Source: Moritella marina ATCC 15381
Lineage (GTDB): Bacteria > Pseudomonadota > Gammaproteobacteria > Enterobacterales > Moritellaceae
Reading direction: 5' to 3'
Length of the DNA: 64,000 bases
NCBI RefSeq assembly: GCF_008931805.1
Contig: NZ_CP044399.1
Coordinates: forward strand, 1,302,001-1,366,000
Below the pieces are notes generated by a model. That model ran no database searches. It was not told the DNA's origin and worked only from the letters and a program-made list of their open reading frames with translations. Both the position numbers and the translations under genes were made by a program. Shown piece after piece: positions 16,458 through 25,795 of this stretch (positions are counted from its first letter, which is position 1; each line of letters begins with the position of its first letter).

Positions 16458-16744
16458 AAAGAATTCCTTTATTATGTCGAGTTTAGACCCGGCAGATTAA
16501 TATAATAATGTATGTAATAGGCTGATTTTATCACATGTTTAATGGTGGTTTAAAAATTATCGGTAAATGGAAAAAATTAGTTGAATTCAGTCAATATTTA
16601 GAGACAATTTCATTATCGAAAGGTGATGATTTAACCTATCGGTTGGTCAATATATAGGGCGTTGAAGGATTGTTCGTTGTCACAATGACTACTCAGTGTT
16701 ATAACTGATGAATCATTGAATGACCGCTTTAAGGATCTGCTACC

Positions 16745-18412
16745 ATGGAACACCTCCGCTTTATTGAGAGTATCGATACCATTATTTATGATCTCTCTCG
16801 AGAATTGCCCAAGTACCAACGCTATAACCGTTTGCTACAGGCATGGCGTGATACGTTTGCATGTGACGCATGTGTGTTGTTAAAACTTGAAGGCGATCAT
16901 CTGGTACCTAAGTCTGCAAACGGCTTACAAATTGAGGCAATGGGACGACATTTTCCTATTACAGAGCATCCTCGATTCGAACAAATTTTAGCGCACTATT
17001 ATGATGACAGTGATAATGACAGCGATAATGATAGTGACATACAAAAGAAAGTACATCGCTTTGATGCCAGTTGTGAGCTTCCCGATCCTTATGATGGTTT
17101 GATCCAAACGCCTGATGGGCAGTTAAATGTGCATGATTGTATGGGGGCGGTGTTGGTGATTGATAACAAGCCATGGGGTATCGTCACTATGGACGCACTT
17201 AATCCACAGCGCTTTGATTCACTCGATCCTGCGATGTTAAATTCAATGATCGGCTTAACCGAAGTGGTTATAAAAACCGCCAACTTGATTTTTGCATTAG
17301 ACCAAAGAGTGCTGCGCCAAGAGCAAGTTACTGCCAGTCTTATTAATGATAAATTTAGTGAAGAAATGATTGGCTCTAGTTCAGCAATGAACACACTTAA
17401 TGTAGAAATAGATCTTGTGGCAGATTCTGACTTAGCTGCATTGATATATGGTGAATCAGGTTCAGGTAAAGAGCTGGTAGCACGTAAAATTCACATGGCA
17501 TCTAAGCGTTCTAAAGAGGCCTTAATCACTGTTAACTGTGCTGCATTACCAGAGACTATGGTTGAAAGTGAATTGTTCGGGCATGTTGCTGGCGCGTTTA
17601 CTGGTGCGACTAAAAATCGTTTGGGTAAATTTGAACTTGCTGATGGTGGTACATTATTTCTGGATGAAATCGGTGAATTACCTTTGTCTATTCAAGCTAA
17701 GTTATTACGGGTTATTCAGTTTGGTGAGCTACAACGCTTAGGGAGTGATAAACCCAATAAGGTAGATGTACGGTTAATTACAGCAACCAATCGAGATTTA
17801 GCCAAAGAGGTATTGGAAGGGCGTTTTAGAGATGATTTGTATCACCGATTAACTGTTTATCCATTAAAAGTGCCGAGTCTACGTGAACGTGGCAATGACA
17901 TCTTGTTATTAGCGGGTAATTTTCTTGCCAAAATCCAACGTAAAGTGGGCTTAAATAACTTAACGTTAGCAAAAGATGCTGAACGGACATTACTTGCATA
18001 TGAATGGCCGGGTAATGTGCGAGAGCTTGAACACCTATTAAGTCGTGCGTCATTAAGAGCCGCTGCTCGTAATCGTAAAGACGGACGTGTGGTGGTATTG
18101 GAAAGTAGTGACTTGGATATTCAAAGCTTGGATATTGAAACATTAGATGATAGTACGACATCGTCTTTATTAGCAACAGACACTGCTGGCACAACCGTTG
18201 TAACCCCTAATGTAAGTGAAAATGATATCGTTATTAATACACTGGATAACGATAATAGCTTAAAGCTAATAACCGATGATTTTCAAACACAATTTATCAA
18301 AAAAATGCTAACTGAAAACAAAGGGAATTCTGCTGCTACAGCGCGTGTGATAGGGGTGGATAGAAGTAATTTACATCGATTAATGAAGCGGCTTAATATT
18401 AATAGTCAGTAA
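16745..18412 (+). CDS. norR: NO-responsive sigma54-dependent activator NorR
   Basis: 555 aa. A GAF sensor domain (1-190), where E. coli NorR binds the ferrous iron that senses NO, is followed by an AAA+ domain with Walker A GESGSGKE (236-243), the sigma54-contacting loop GAFTGA (283-288) and Walker [12 protein letters not shown] (301-311). A Fis-type helix-turn-helix (about 525-552) ends the protein. An Asp/Ser/Asn repeat (87-98) is inserted in the GAF domain just before the conserved [10 protein letters not shown], next to where E. coli has Arg81; an equivalent Arg is not obvious here. The likely target is hmp, whose promoter region carries matching sites. Confidence 0.92.
   Translation: MEHLRFIESIDTIIYDLSRELPKYQRYNRLLQAWRDTFACDACVLLKLEGDHLVPKSANGLQIEAMGRHFPITEHPRFEQILAHYYDDSDNDSDNDSDIQKKVHRFDASCELPDPYDGLIQTPDGQLNVHDCMGAVLVIDNKPWGIVTMDALNPQRFDSLDPAMLNSMIGLTEVVIKTANLIFALDQRVLRQEQVTASLINDKFSEEMIGSSSAMNTLNVEIDLVADSDLAALIYGESGSGKELVARKIHMASKRSKEALITVNCAALPETMVESELFGHVAGAFTGATKNRLGKFELADGGTLFLDEIGELPLSIQAKLLRVIQFGELQRLGSDKPNKVDVRLITATNRDLAKEVLEGRFRDDLYHRLTVYPLKVPSLRERGNDILLLAGNFLAKIQRKVGLNNLTLAKDAERTLLAYEWPGNVRELEHLLSRASLRAAARNRKDGRVVVLESSDLDIQSLDIETLDDSTTSSLLATDTAGTTVVTPNVSENDIVINTLDNDNSLKLITDDFQTQFIKKMLTENKGNSAATARVIGVDRSNLHRLMKRLNINSQ
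17003..17038 (+). repeat. 12-bp in-frame tandem repeat inside norR
   Basis: Imperfect units GATAATGACAGC (17012-17023) and GATAATGATAGT (17024-17035), with a partial unit before and after. They encode the acidic [11 protein letters not shown] stretch in the NorR sensor domain. Unit loss or gain keeps the reading frame. Confidence 0.75.
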
Positions 18413-18450
18413 TAGTCAGTAATAGTCAGTAATAGTCAGTAATAGTCACT
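18401..18450 (+). repeat. 10-bp tandem repeat across the norR stop codon
   Basis: Four exact copies of AATAGTCAGT (18401-18440) and a fifth ending CACT (18441-18450). The first copy encodes the last codons and contributes to the TAA stop; later copies are downstream. Repeat-number change would leave the protein unaltered but change the 3' untranslated region. Confidence 0.85.
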
Positions 18451-18497
18451 TTAGCAGAGGTAACGGAAGCGTTCATAAGACCAGATTAAACCCGGAT

Positions 18498-18536
18498 AAA
18501 AAAGGCGATAGTGATGTGAATCACTATCGCCTTTTT
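18498..18536. terminator. bidirectional rho-independent terminator
   Basis: GGCGATAGTGA (18504-18514) pairs perfectly with TCACTATCGCC (18521-18531) around a 6-nt loop, flanked by six A on the left and five T on the right. It serves norR (+) and the convergent norM-like gene (-). Confidence 0.85.
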
Positions 18537-18569
18537 ACAAGTCATATTAGTCAAATAACGTATTGCTTA

Positions 18570-19946
18570 TTAAGCAGTCGCTGTTAATTCAACAGTATGG
18601 CCTAAGGTTGTTTTTTTAAAAACACTAGACAATTTGATTGATAACAATATTGCTGCCATTGTTAGACCAGAGATAAAGCCAATCCAGAAACCAGCAGGGC
18701 CCATCGCAGGTACAACCAGGTCTGTTAATGCGAGTGTATAACCAATCGTCATGCCGACTGCCCAGTAAGAGAATAGGGTGATGGCAAAAATAATCTTGGT
18801 TTCTTTATAACCACGTAATGCACCAGCGGCGATAACCTGCACGGCATCCGAGATTTGATACACAGCTGCAATTAACATTAAGCCTGTTGCTATGTTAATT
18901 GTGGTCATGTCTTCGGTATAAATTTCAGCAATTTCGCTACGCAGTACGATAGTAAAGATTGCCGTAATAACAGAAAAACCAACGCCCATCCACATAGCTG
19001 TGATGCTGGCAGATTTCGCTTGCTGTGGTTTTTTCTCACCGACATATTGACCAACAACAATCGTTGCTGCAATACCTAAGCTTAACGGCAGCATAAACAC
19101 CATTGATGAGAAGTTTAACGCCACCTGATGCGCAGCAACTGTGATTGCGCCAAGTGGTGCTAACAAAATTGATACAACAGCAAATAAGGTCACTTCACAG
19201 AACATAGACGCAGCAATAGGAAAACCAACACCAATGATGTGCGACATTTCTTTCTTATCGATACCGTAAACTTGATCGAATAACTTGATGTCTTTAAAGT
19301 CTTTATGGAAATAACTATAAGCAATCATCGAGATACACATCGCGATAAAGACCAGTACAGATGCTACGGCACAACCAACACCACCGAGAGCGGGCATACC
19401 AAAATGACCATTGATGAAGATATAGTTTGCTGGCACGTTTACCATGATACCAATCAGGCCGATCACCATGGTTGGCTTGGTAATACCTAGACCTTCATGA
19501 TAACTTCGGATCACTTGATAACCACAGGCAAACGGTAGCGCTAATGAAATCATGCGTAAATAGTCTGTCGTTAGCTCGGCTAATCTATCTTCAACATGCA
19601 TGAAGTCAAGGATCATTGGGCTGTAATACAGCAGTGCCATCATTGGCAGGAAGATGATTAATACAAACCAGATCCCTTGCTGAACCACTTGCGCAATTTC
19701 ACTTTGTCTTTTTGCGCCGTATAGCTGCGCGACGATCGGGGTGATCGCCATTAAAATGCCAACTAAAAACATCAACACTGGAAACCAGATACTGTTGGCA
19801 ATGGCGACAGCAGCCATGTCTGTTGCACTTACTGCGCCAGCCATAACGGTGTCAACAAAGCCCATCACAGTGAACGCCAGTTGCGCGATCAAAATTGGAA
19901 CCATTAATTTAAATAAGTTAGAAACCTCAGATCGATATTTCTGCAC
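18570..19946 (-). CDS. norM: MATE family multidrug/Na+ antiporter (NorM/MdtK)
   Basis: 458 aa, twelve transmembrane helices in two related halves, the length of NorM/MdtK. Family signatures are PILIAQLAFTVMGFVDTVMAG in helix 1 and AAHQVALNFSSMVFMLPLSLG in the second half. It exports cationic drugs in exchange for Na+ or H+. GTG start with GGAG 5 nt upstream. It is divergent from the riboflavin synthase gene, the same neighbourhood as mdtK and the riboflavin synthase gene in E. coli, which supports orthology. Confidence 0.88.
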   Translation of the reverse strand: MQKYRSEVSNLFKLMVPILIAQLAFTVMGFVDTVMAGAVSATDMAAVAIANSIWFPVLMFLVGILMAITPIVAQLYGAKRQSEIAQVVQQGIWFVLIIFLPMMALLYYSPMILDFMHVEDRLAELTTDYLRMISLALPFACGYQVIRSYHEGLGITKPTMVIGLIGIMVNVPANYIFINGHFGMPALGGVGCAVASVLVFIAMCISMIAYSYFHKDFKDIKLFDQVYGIDKKEMSHIIGVGFPIAASMFCEVTLFAVVSILLAPLGAITVAAHQVALNFSSMVFMLPLSLGIAATIVVGQYVGEKKPQQAKSASITAMWMGVGFSVITAIFTIVLRSEIAEIYTEDMTTINIATGLMLIAAVYQISDAVQVIAAGALRGYKETKIIFAITLFSYWAVGMTIGYTLALTDLVVPAMGPAGFWIGFISGLTMAAILLSIKLSSVFKKTTLGHTVELTATA

Positions 19947-20218
19947 TGGTACTCCGGATATGTAGGGTTGTTATATTGTTTATTCTAAGAATTGATGTTG
20001 CTGAAAACGAAAGATTTGATTATGAATGTGGTGATATTCGCGTTCGTGAGGGCATACCTGATCCAGCTAGGAGCATAATAATCCTTTATAGCTAGTATTT
20101 ACAGATGTATTTTAAATTATTTTATTCCATATTAATATCGGCTTATTAACTAGATGAATTATCTAAAATAACGCGATATAGTGAGGTATATTCTTTTAAG
20201 TCATGATGGAGGTTATTT

Positions 20219-20824
20219 ATGTTTACTGGCATTGTACAAAGAAAAGCAAAGATTATTAGTATCGACAAAAAAGAGCAGTTACATACTTTAGAAGTAACGC
20301 TTGATAAAGCACACCAAGACGGCTTAGTTATTGGCGCAAGTATCGCCAATAATGGTACATGTTTGACCGTAGTTAAGATGTACGACAACAGTGTTTGTTT
20401 TGATGTGATTGAAGAAACACTGAAAGTAACTAACCTTGTTGACCTTGAAGTGGGCGATGAAGTTAACTTAGAACGCGCGGCTAAATTTGGTGATGAAATC
20501 GGCGGGCATTTATTGTCAGGTCATGTGCATACGCAAGCTGAAATCGTGACAATTAATCGCACTGAAACTAACTGTGATATCTGTTTTAAAATAGCGCCTG
20601 AATGGCAAAAATACGTGTTACCAAAAGGCTTCATCTCGATTGATGGCATTAGCTTAACGCTAGGCGATGTCGCTGACGGACAATTTTGGGTACACTTAAT
20701 CCCGGAAACATTGGCTGTGACGAACTTAGGTGGCCGCGAAGTCGGTCAATTTGTGAATATTGAGATTGATAGTCAAACACAAGCGATTGTTGATACGGTC
20801 GAACGTATGATGCTAAATAAGTAA
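20219..20824 (+). CDS. ribE: riboflavin synthase alpha chain
   Basis: 201 aa. It converts two 6,7-dimethyl-8-ribityllumazine molecules to riboflavin plus the pyrimidinedione. Two homologous lumazine-binding barrels are visible: MFTGIVQ (1-7) with GASIANNGTCLTV in the first half, and GGHLLSGHVH with ISIDGISLTL in the second. GGAGG lies before the ATG (about 20210). I see no FMN riboswitch in the leader. The symbol ribE or ribC depends on species convention. Confidence 0.95.
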   Translation: MFTGIVQRKAKIISIDKKEQLHTLEVTLDKAHQDGLVIGASIANNGTCLTVVKMYDNSVCFDVIEETLKVTNLVDLEVGDEVNLERAAKFGDEIGGHLLSGHVHTQAEIVTINRTETNCDICFKIAPEWQKYVLPKGFISIDGISLTLGDVADGQFWVHLIPETLAVTNLGGREVGQFVNIEIDSQTQAIVDTVERMMLNK

Positions 20825-20954
20825 CTATGCTGCTATCAAGCTAAAATCTTTATAAGAAATAAAAGTATGAAGAGCGATAGTCAGGCTTAGCTGTTGTTTA
20901 TGCAAGCATGCCGATCGCTCCTACATTTACTTGTCTTTAAAGAGCCACTCGTTT

Positions 20955-21158
20955 TTAAAAGATCTGCTCATCATCTGCATCAATGAATAATTCATACTTT
21001 TCATTTACCTGATCATGCAATAACTTAAAATGAATACTATTGCAGCAGGAACTACACTCGTCATAATAGTCTTGGGCGCCATTACTGGCATCAACATCTG
21101 CAGTGACAAATTGACCGCAATGAGGACACACAATTGTCCTATGAGAAAACTGTTTCAT
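20955..21158 (-). CDS. CPXCG-motif cysteine-rich zinc-ribbon protein
   Basis: 67 aa. CPHCG near the N-terminus and CSSCC in the middle form a likely four-Cys zinc site. The tail is acidic (FIDADDEQIF). This is the small CPXCG family (Cys_rich_CPXG), conserved in marine gammaproteobacteria, with no known function. GGAGG lies 5 nt before the ATG at 21158, so that start is chosen over the ATG at 21170, which overlaps the ribosome site. Confidence 0.8.
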   Translation of the reverse strand: MKQFSHRTIVCPHCGQFVTADVDASNGAQDYYDECSSCCNSIHFKLLHDQVNEKYELFIDADDEQIF

Positions 21159-21328
21159 GATAACCTCCACAGGCTATAACTCTCTCCAATATAACTAGAC
21201 TGCGTTACATCTTCTAAGCTTATTTTAGCTGATAATGCAGCATTTTGCTGTGGAGGATTTCGCCGCGAATTATTGGTATTCATATCTGCTGAAATGCGTA
21301 CCAATAACATGACAGTATTACAATATAA

Positions 21329-22018
21329 TTAGAGCATCCAAGTGAGTAGATAGGGGTAAATCACTGGTGCGATGATCGATGTCAGTACGGCACTGATTAA
21401 CAAAGCTGTTGTGCTGAAGGCCCCGTGTATACGACTAAGTTCCATCGCTTTAGATGTACCTATCACATGGGAACCGGAACCGATAGCAAGACCTTGCGCT
21501 TCAGGTGTTCTAATGCGTAAATGTTTTAGCAAGAATGGCGCGCAGACGTTACCGAATATGCCAACCATAATAACCATAATTGCGGATATAGCAGGGATAC
21601 CACCGATAGTCTTACTGATTGCCATTGCGATAGGTGTTGTTACCGCTTTCGGCGCTAGTGAGGCGATGATCTCTGGCGATGCTGAAAAACTGATCGCAAC
21701 AAATGTGGTTACCACTAGCCCCACAATTACGCCCACACTGCAAGCGACCAATACCGGTACAATTTTCGCTTTTACATGCACAAACTGTTGGTATAGCGGG
21801 AAGGCAAGGGCGATCACTGCAGGCTCAAGTAACCGAGTCAGGATGTTGGTACCTTGCTCGTACTCTTCAAGCTCAAACCCAAATATCAGCATGATGCTGA
21901 TTAATGTACCAATCGATAATAAAATCGGATTGAATATTGCGAGTGCAGTTTTCTTATAAAACCATTGCGCAAGTAAGTAGACGATAAGAGTCAGGGGAAT
22001 CGCTAAATATAAGATCAT
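21329..22018 (-). CDS. yohK: LrgB/YohK family membrane protein
   Basis: 229 aa, about six to seven transmembrane helices, containing the family core PKAVTTPIAMAISKTIGG and GLAIGSGSHVIGTSKAMEL. LrgB/CidB proteins work with LrgA/CidA holin-like partners in membrane permeability control, and some relatives export pyruvate or glycolate. The start overlaps the stop of the upstream lrgA-like gene as ATGA, so the two are translationally coupled. Confidence 0.85.
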   Translation of the reverse strand: MILYLAIPLTLIVYLLAQWFYKKTALAIFNPILLSIGTLISIMLIFGFELEEYEQGTNILTRLLEPAVIALAFPLYQQFVHVKAKIVPVLVACSVGVIVGLVVTTFVAISFSASPEIIASLAPKAVTTPIAMAISKTIGGIPAISAIMVIMVGIFGNVCAPFLLKHLRIRTPEAQGLAIGSGSHVIGTSKAMELSRIHGAFSTTALLISAVLTSIIAPVIYPYLLTWML

Positions 22019-22410
22019 TTATCGTCACCTTGTTGTTTGTTTAATGCTGCTTTTTGTTTCGCTGCATTAGCTCGATTCAAATAACAATAGGTGTGGCCAA
22101 CAGTGAAAAAGATAGCGACAGTGCCAATCAATCCCGCCATGATGAGTGCGAGAATATTCTGTTGGACTAATTCAAAGTATCCCATGAGCGCAACACCTGC
22201 TGGTACAAATAAGATACCGATGTGGCGGTTAAGTTGTTCACAGACTTTTTCGACATACTTTTGTTTTAATAGCCCACTACTGAGCGCCACGAAGAGTAAT
22301 AGCAGTCCGATGATGCTTGAGGGAAATTCAACGGGTAATAACATGCTAACGGCACGTCCTAAAACCACGAAACACAAAATGGTGAAAATATTGTACAGCC
22401 ATATCTTCAT
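22015..22410 (-). CDS. yohJ: LrgA/CidA/YohJ family holin-like membrane protein
   Basis: 131 aa, four transmembrane helices and a short basic C-terminal tail, as in YohJ (132 aa). The conserved LPVEFPSSIIGLLLLF and the following FVPAGVALMGYF mark the CidA/LrgA family. First gene of a two-gene operon with the LrgB-type gene (4-bp overlap). AGGTAA lies 5 nt before the ATG. Confidence 0.85.
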   Translation of the reverse strand: MKIWLYNIFTILCFVVLGRAVSMLLPVEFPSSIIGLLLLFVALSSGLLKQKYVEKVCEQLNRHIGILFVPAGVALMGYFELVQQNILALIMAGLIGTVAIFFTVGHTYCYLNRANAAKQKAALNKQQGDDK

Positions 22411-22541
22411 TGATTACCTACCTACTAATTATGCGATTGCTAAGCAATTACTGTGCGATCGAAAGCGTCCCATATAAATGTTAAAAATATATAGGGCAGA
22501 TGATACAATAAACGTTACTTGAAGTTTATTAGGTTATAAAA

Positions 22542-23210
22542 ATGCAGTATCCGGTTAATGAAATTTTTGAAACAGTACAAGGTGAAGGCCATTTTACTGG
22601 TTATCCCGTCATCTTTATTCGCCTACAAGGCTGCGATGTTGGTTGCTCTTGGTGTGATACCAAACAAACTTGGACGGTCGATCCTGAGATGCAAGTGTCA
22701 CAACAAACGGTGAACAAAGCTTGCGATGACAAACCGCATTGGGCGAACTTCACTGCACAAGAATTCATTACTATGATACAAAAAAATGGTTTTGTTGCAA
22801 AGCATATTGTTATTTCGGGTGGTGAACCTTGTCAATACGATCTGGTTGAATTAACAAGTAAATTGGAGCAAGCAGGGTATTTCTGTCAAATAGAGACCTC
22901 TGGTACATCAGAAGTACGCGCAACTGACTCGACATGGGTGACGGTATCACCAAAGATCCAAATGAAAGGTCAGCTACCTGTGTTACAAAGTGCACTACGC
23001 CGCGCGAACGAAATCAAGCATGTGATCGCCATGGAAAAACACATTGATGAACTTGATGCATTAATCGCTGATATTGATCTAACACATAAAATCATGTGTT
23101 TACAGCCTATCTCGCAACAACAACGTGCGACTGAGCTGGCGATCAAACTGTGTATTGAGCGTAACTGGAAGTTATCAGTACAAATGCATAAGTATATCTT
23201 CATCGATTAA
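22542..23210 (+). CDS. queE: 7-carboxy-7-deazaguanine synthase
   Basis: 222 aa radical SAM enzyme that makes 7-carboxy-7-deazaguanine from 6-carboxy-tetrahydropterin on the path to queuosine tRNA modification. The 4Fe-4S cysteines are C31-x3-C35-x2-C38 (GCDVGCSWCDT). NEIFETVQGEG at the N-terminus and VISGGEPCQYDL (SAM-binding GGE) are diagnostic. Length matches E. coli QueE. The next gene begins 24 bp later. No preQ1 riboswitch-like leader is visible. Confidence 0.95.
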   Translation: MQYPVNEIFETVQGEGHFTGYPVIFIRLQGCDVGCSWCDTKQTWTVDPEMQVSQQTVNKACDDKPHWANFTAQEFITMIQKNGFVAKHIVISGGEPCQYDLVELTSKLEQAGYFCQIETSGTSEVRATDSTWVTVSPKIQMKGQLPVLQSALRRANEIKHVIAMEKHIDELDALIADIDLTHKIMCLQPISQQQRATELAIKLCIERNWKLSVQMHKYIFID

Positions 23211-23234
23211 TCTGCAACATATATAGGAGCAGGG

Positions 23235-23618
23235 ATGCATAATATCGAAAAATCAGCAGACACGCAGATTGAACGCTTTACGCAACGTGAAGAAACACTA
23301 TTACATACAGACTTTTCGCAATCGCCGACATTGCTTGATGGCTTTTTACATCCAGAGCTATTTGAGATTTCGCCAATCGGCAGTTATACCTCTCGCAGTG
23401 AGATTGTGAACTGGCTGTTGGTTAAGTCACCAACGCAACGCTGGCACTTGTCGCAGTTTAAAGTGGTGGAGTTAGCGGCGGATACTATGCTGGTTTGTTA
23501 TCAAGCTAATTCTATTAGTGATGGTGTAGTAAAAGCAACAGGCAGTTTACGCAGTTCAATTTGGCGTTTTCATGATCAACAATGGCGCTTGCAATTTCAC
23601 CAAGCAACAAAAAATTAA
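23235..23618 (+). CDS. DUF4440/NTF2-like protein
   Basis: 127 aa, one cone-like NTF2/SnoaL domain: a helix with EETLLHTDF, then LLDGFLHPELFEISPIG, and alternating strands ending in SSIWRFHDQQWRLQFHQATKN, the usual C-terminal signature of DUF4440. Function is unknown; relatives are small-molecule binding or isomerase-like proteins. It follows queE by 24 bp and is probably cotranscribed, without a known link to queuosine synthesis. Confidence 0.75.
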   Translation: MHNIEKSADTQIERFTQREETLLHTDFSQSPTLLDGFLHPELFEISPIGSYTSRSEIVNWLLVKSPTQRWHLSQFKVVELAADTMLVCYQANSISDGVVKATGSLRSSIWRFHDQQWRLQFHQATKN

Positions 23619-23879
23619 CATTAAATTTGATTCTACTGCTCTCTTCATCCTACCTATCTAGTACTATACCTCCTCTTTAGGGGAGGATCTTGTCCAATGT
23701 TAAGTTTCATCATTACTTCTAAATCTTTGAGCTACATCGCATAAAATATCGTCGTGGCTCCGATTGACAATGATTTGGCACGTTTGGCCTATATCTGACA
23801 CTGTGTGCTAAAAGTATTATGTGAATATAATACCTACGACCTAATTGTTAATGGAATGAAAACAAATTAAAGGTATAGG

Positions 23880-25718
23880 ATGGATACTATAATGAAAAAA
23901 ACAACTCAGAAGAAATATTTTAAAACTACCCCCATTGCGCTTGCACTTATCGTTTCAGGCTATACCGCAGCACCACAAGCGATTGAATTTAATTGGGGTG
24001 ATGTTGAAGGTTCATTCAACTCGCAAATCACCGCAGGCTCAAGCTGGCGTGTTGAAGAACAAGATGCGAAGAATGTTGGTGTCGGTAATGGTGGTCTAGC
24101 TGGAAATACACCAACCGGTGATGATGGTAACTTAAATTACGACAAAGGCGATGCATTTACTCAAACAATCAAGGGTATTCATGATCTTGGTTTAACGTAT
24201 GAAACCGAAGAAGGTACAACATTTGGTGCCTTTGTTCGTGGTAAGTATTGGTATGACTACGCATTAGATCAAAACGATGTGCATCACGGTAGTGGTACTA
24301 ATGGTTATGTTGCCAATGAGCCAATTAATGATGATGATTTTAATGATTTAACTAAATCAAAAGGCGTTGCGTTACTTGATGCTTATATCTTTACTGGTTT
24401 TTACCTAGGTGATACAGCTGTTGATTTACGACTTGGTAAGCAAGTTGTTAACTGGGGTGAAAGCTCATTCATTCAAGGTGGTATTAACGCGGTTAATCCC
24501 GTGGATGCAGCCGCTTTCCGTCGCCCTGGTGCTGAAGTGAAAGAAGGTTTATTACCGGTTAATATGATTTTTGCCAATATAGGATTAACGGATAATTTAA
24601 GTGTTGAAGCTTTTTATCAATTAGAGTTTGAACCAACAGTGATTGATAGCTGTGGTACTTATTTCTCTACCGCGGATTATTTAGCCGAAGGTTGTAATAC
24701 GTTAGTGGTGGATCCTGGAACTGGTTTGACAGATAAAGGTTTGTACGATTCTGGCATATATGCAACACGTGGAACTGATGAAATGGCCTCTGATGATGGT
24801 CAGTTTGGTGTGGCATTTAAGTACTATGCAGAAAGCCTAAACGCGACTGAATTTGGTTTGTATTATATGAATTATCATTCTCGCTTGCCTTATGCAAGTG
24901 CTGAAGCGGGTGAGTATAATGGCGCAGGCTCAATTGGCTTACCATTTATTCCAATTGGTACGACACCATTACCACCAGGTGTTGATCCTGCTACATATAA
25001 TCCTAACTATCACACGGTTTATCCTGAAGACATTCAATTGTTTGGTCTTAGTTTTAATACAACCGTTTCAGAATGGGCTGTGTCTGGTGAAATCAGCCAC
25101 CGTCTAGATATGCCATTACAAATAAATGGCGCAGACCTATTAGCATCGGCATTAAGTGATGACCCTCGTTCTCCGCTAACTCCTGAATATAGAGAAGCTA
25201 ATGCGGGTGAAACAGTTGATGGTTTCCACCGTTATGACTATACCCAATCACAGTTAACATTTATTAAATTTTTCGATAAAGCCCTTGGTACAGACCGTAT
25301 CACCACGGTTGCTGAATTAGGTTATGGCCACGTTTGGGATTTGCCTGAAGGCGATGATGATATTAAATATGGTCGTGCAACTGTATATGGTACTAGTTTT
25401 GATGGTGTCGGTATCGACGATGATGGCTATACAACAACAGACAGTGCCGGTTACCGTTTAGCTGTAAAAGCGGATTACCGTAATGTTTTCGCCGGTGTTG
25501 ATTTAGCGCCATCAGTCGCTTGGTCACATGATGTATATGGTTACAGCCCTGAACCACAAGGTACTTTCCAAGAAGGTCGTACGGGTGTAAATCTAGCATT
25601 GAAGGCTGATTATTTAAACATGTACTCTATGTCGGTAAGTTATACTCAGTTCGGTGGTGATTTTAACCCATTGTCTGATCGTGATTACGTATCTGCTGCC
25701 GTTGGTATTTCATTCTAA
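23880..25718 (+). CDS. DUF1302 family outer-membrane beta-barrel-like protein
   Basis: 612 aa. A signal peptide (MKKTTQKKYFK, hydrophobic core, cleavage about A-x-A near IEFNWGDVEG) leads into a beta-strand-rich protein with many aromatic-ending strands and a C-terminal Phe (VGISF), typical of outer-membrane barrels. The opening IEFNWGDVEGSFNSQITAGSSWRVE and the later GKQVVNWGES are DUF1302 hallmarks. The ATG at 23880 or at 23892 could be used. The partner DUF1329 gene follows by 77 bp. The family often associates with hydrophobic-compound or ester use, but its function is unsettled. Confidence 0.88.
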   Translation: MDTIMKKTTQKKYFKTTPIALALIVSGYTAAPQAIEFNWGDVEGSFNSQITAGSSWRVEEQDAKNVGVGNGGLAGNTPTGDDGNLNYDKGDAFTQTIKGIHDLGLTYETEEGTTFGAFVRGKYWYDYALDQNDVHHGSGTNGYVANEPINDDDFNDLTKSKGVALLDAYIFTGFYLGDTAVDLRLGKQVVNWGESSFIQGGINAVNPVDAAAFRRPGAEVKEGLLPVNMIFANIGLTDNLSVEAFYQLEFEPTVIDSCGTYFSTADYLAEGCNTLVVDPGTGLTDKGLYDSGIYATRGTDEMASDDGQFGVAFKYYAESLNATEFGLYYMNYHSRLPYASAEAGEYNGAGSIGLPFIPIGTTPLPPGVDPATYNPNYHTVYPEDIQLFGLSFNTTVSEWAVSGEISHRLDMPLQINGADLLASALSDDPRSPLTPEYREANAGETVDGFHRYDYTQSQLTFIKFFDKALGTDRITTVAELGYGHVWDLPEGDDDIKYGRATVYGTSFDGVGIDDDGYTTTDSAGYRLAVKADYRNVFAGVDLAPSVAWSHDVYGYSPEPQGTFQEGRTGVNLALKADYLNMYSMSVSYTQFGGDFNPLSDRDYVSAAVGISF

Positions 25719-25795
25719 TAATGAGAATCAGCAATAAGTTGTCAGATGATGAATACGGATATAGCGAATAGAAGTTTTAGAAAAGGATTTTAATT

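Noticed and set aside
19947-20218. FMN riboswitch before ribE
   Set aside because: The conserved AGGG-type FMN aptamer segments are absent.
22411-22541. preQ1 riboswitch before queE
   Set aside because: I could not find the preQ1 stem with its A-rich tail; the leader looks unstructured.
23770-23800. TTGGCACG at 23775-23782 as a sigma54 promoter for the DUF1302 gene
   Set aside because: The -24 element is perfect, but no GC occurs at the required -12 position.
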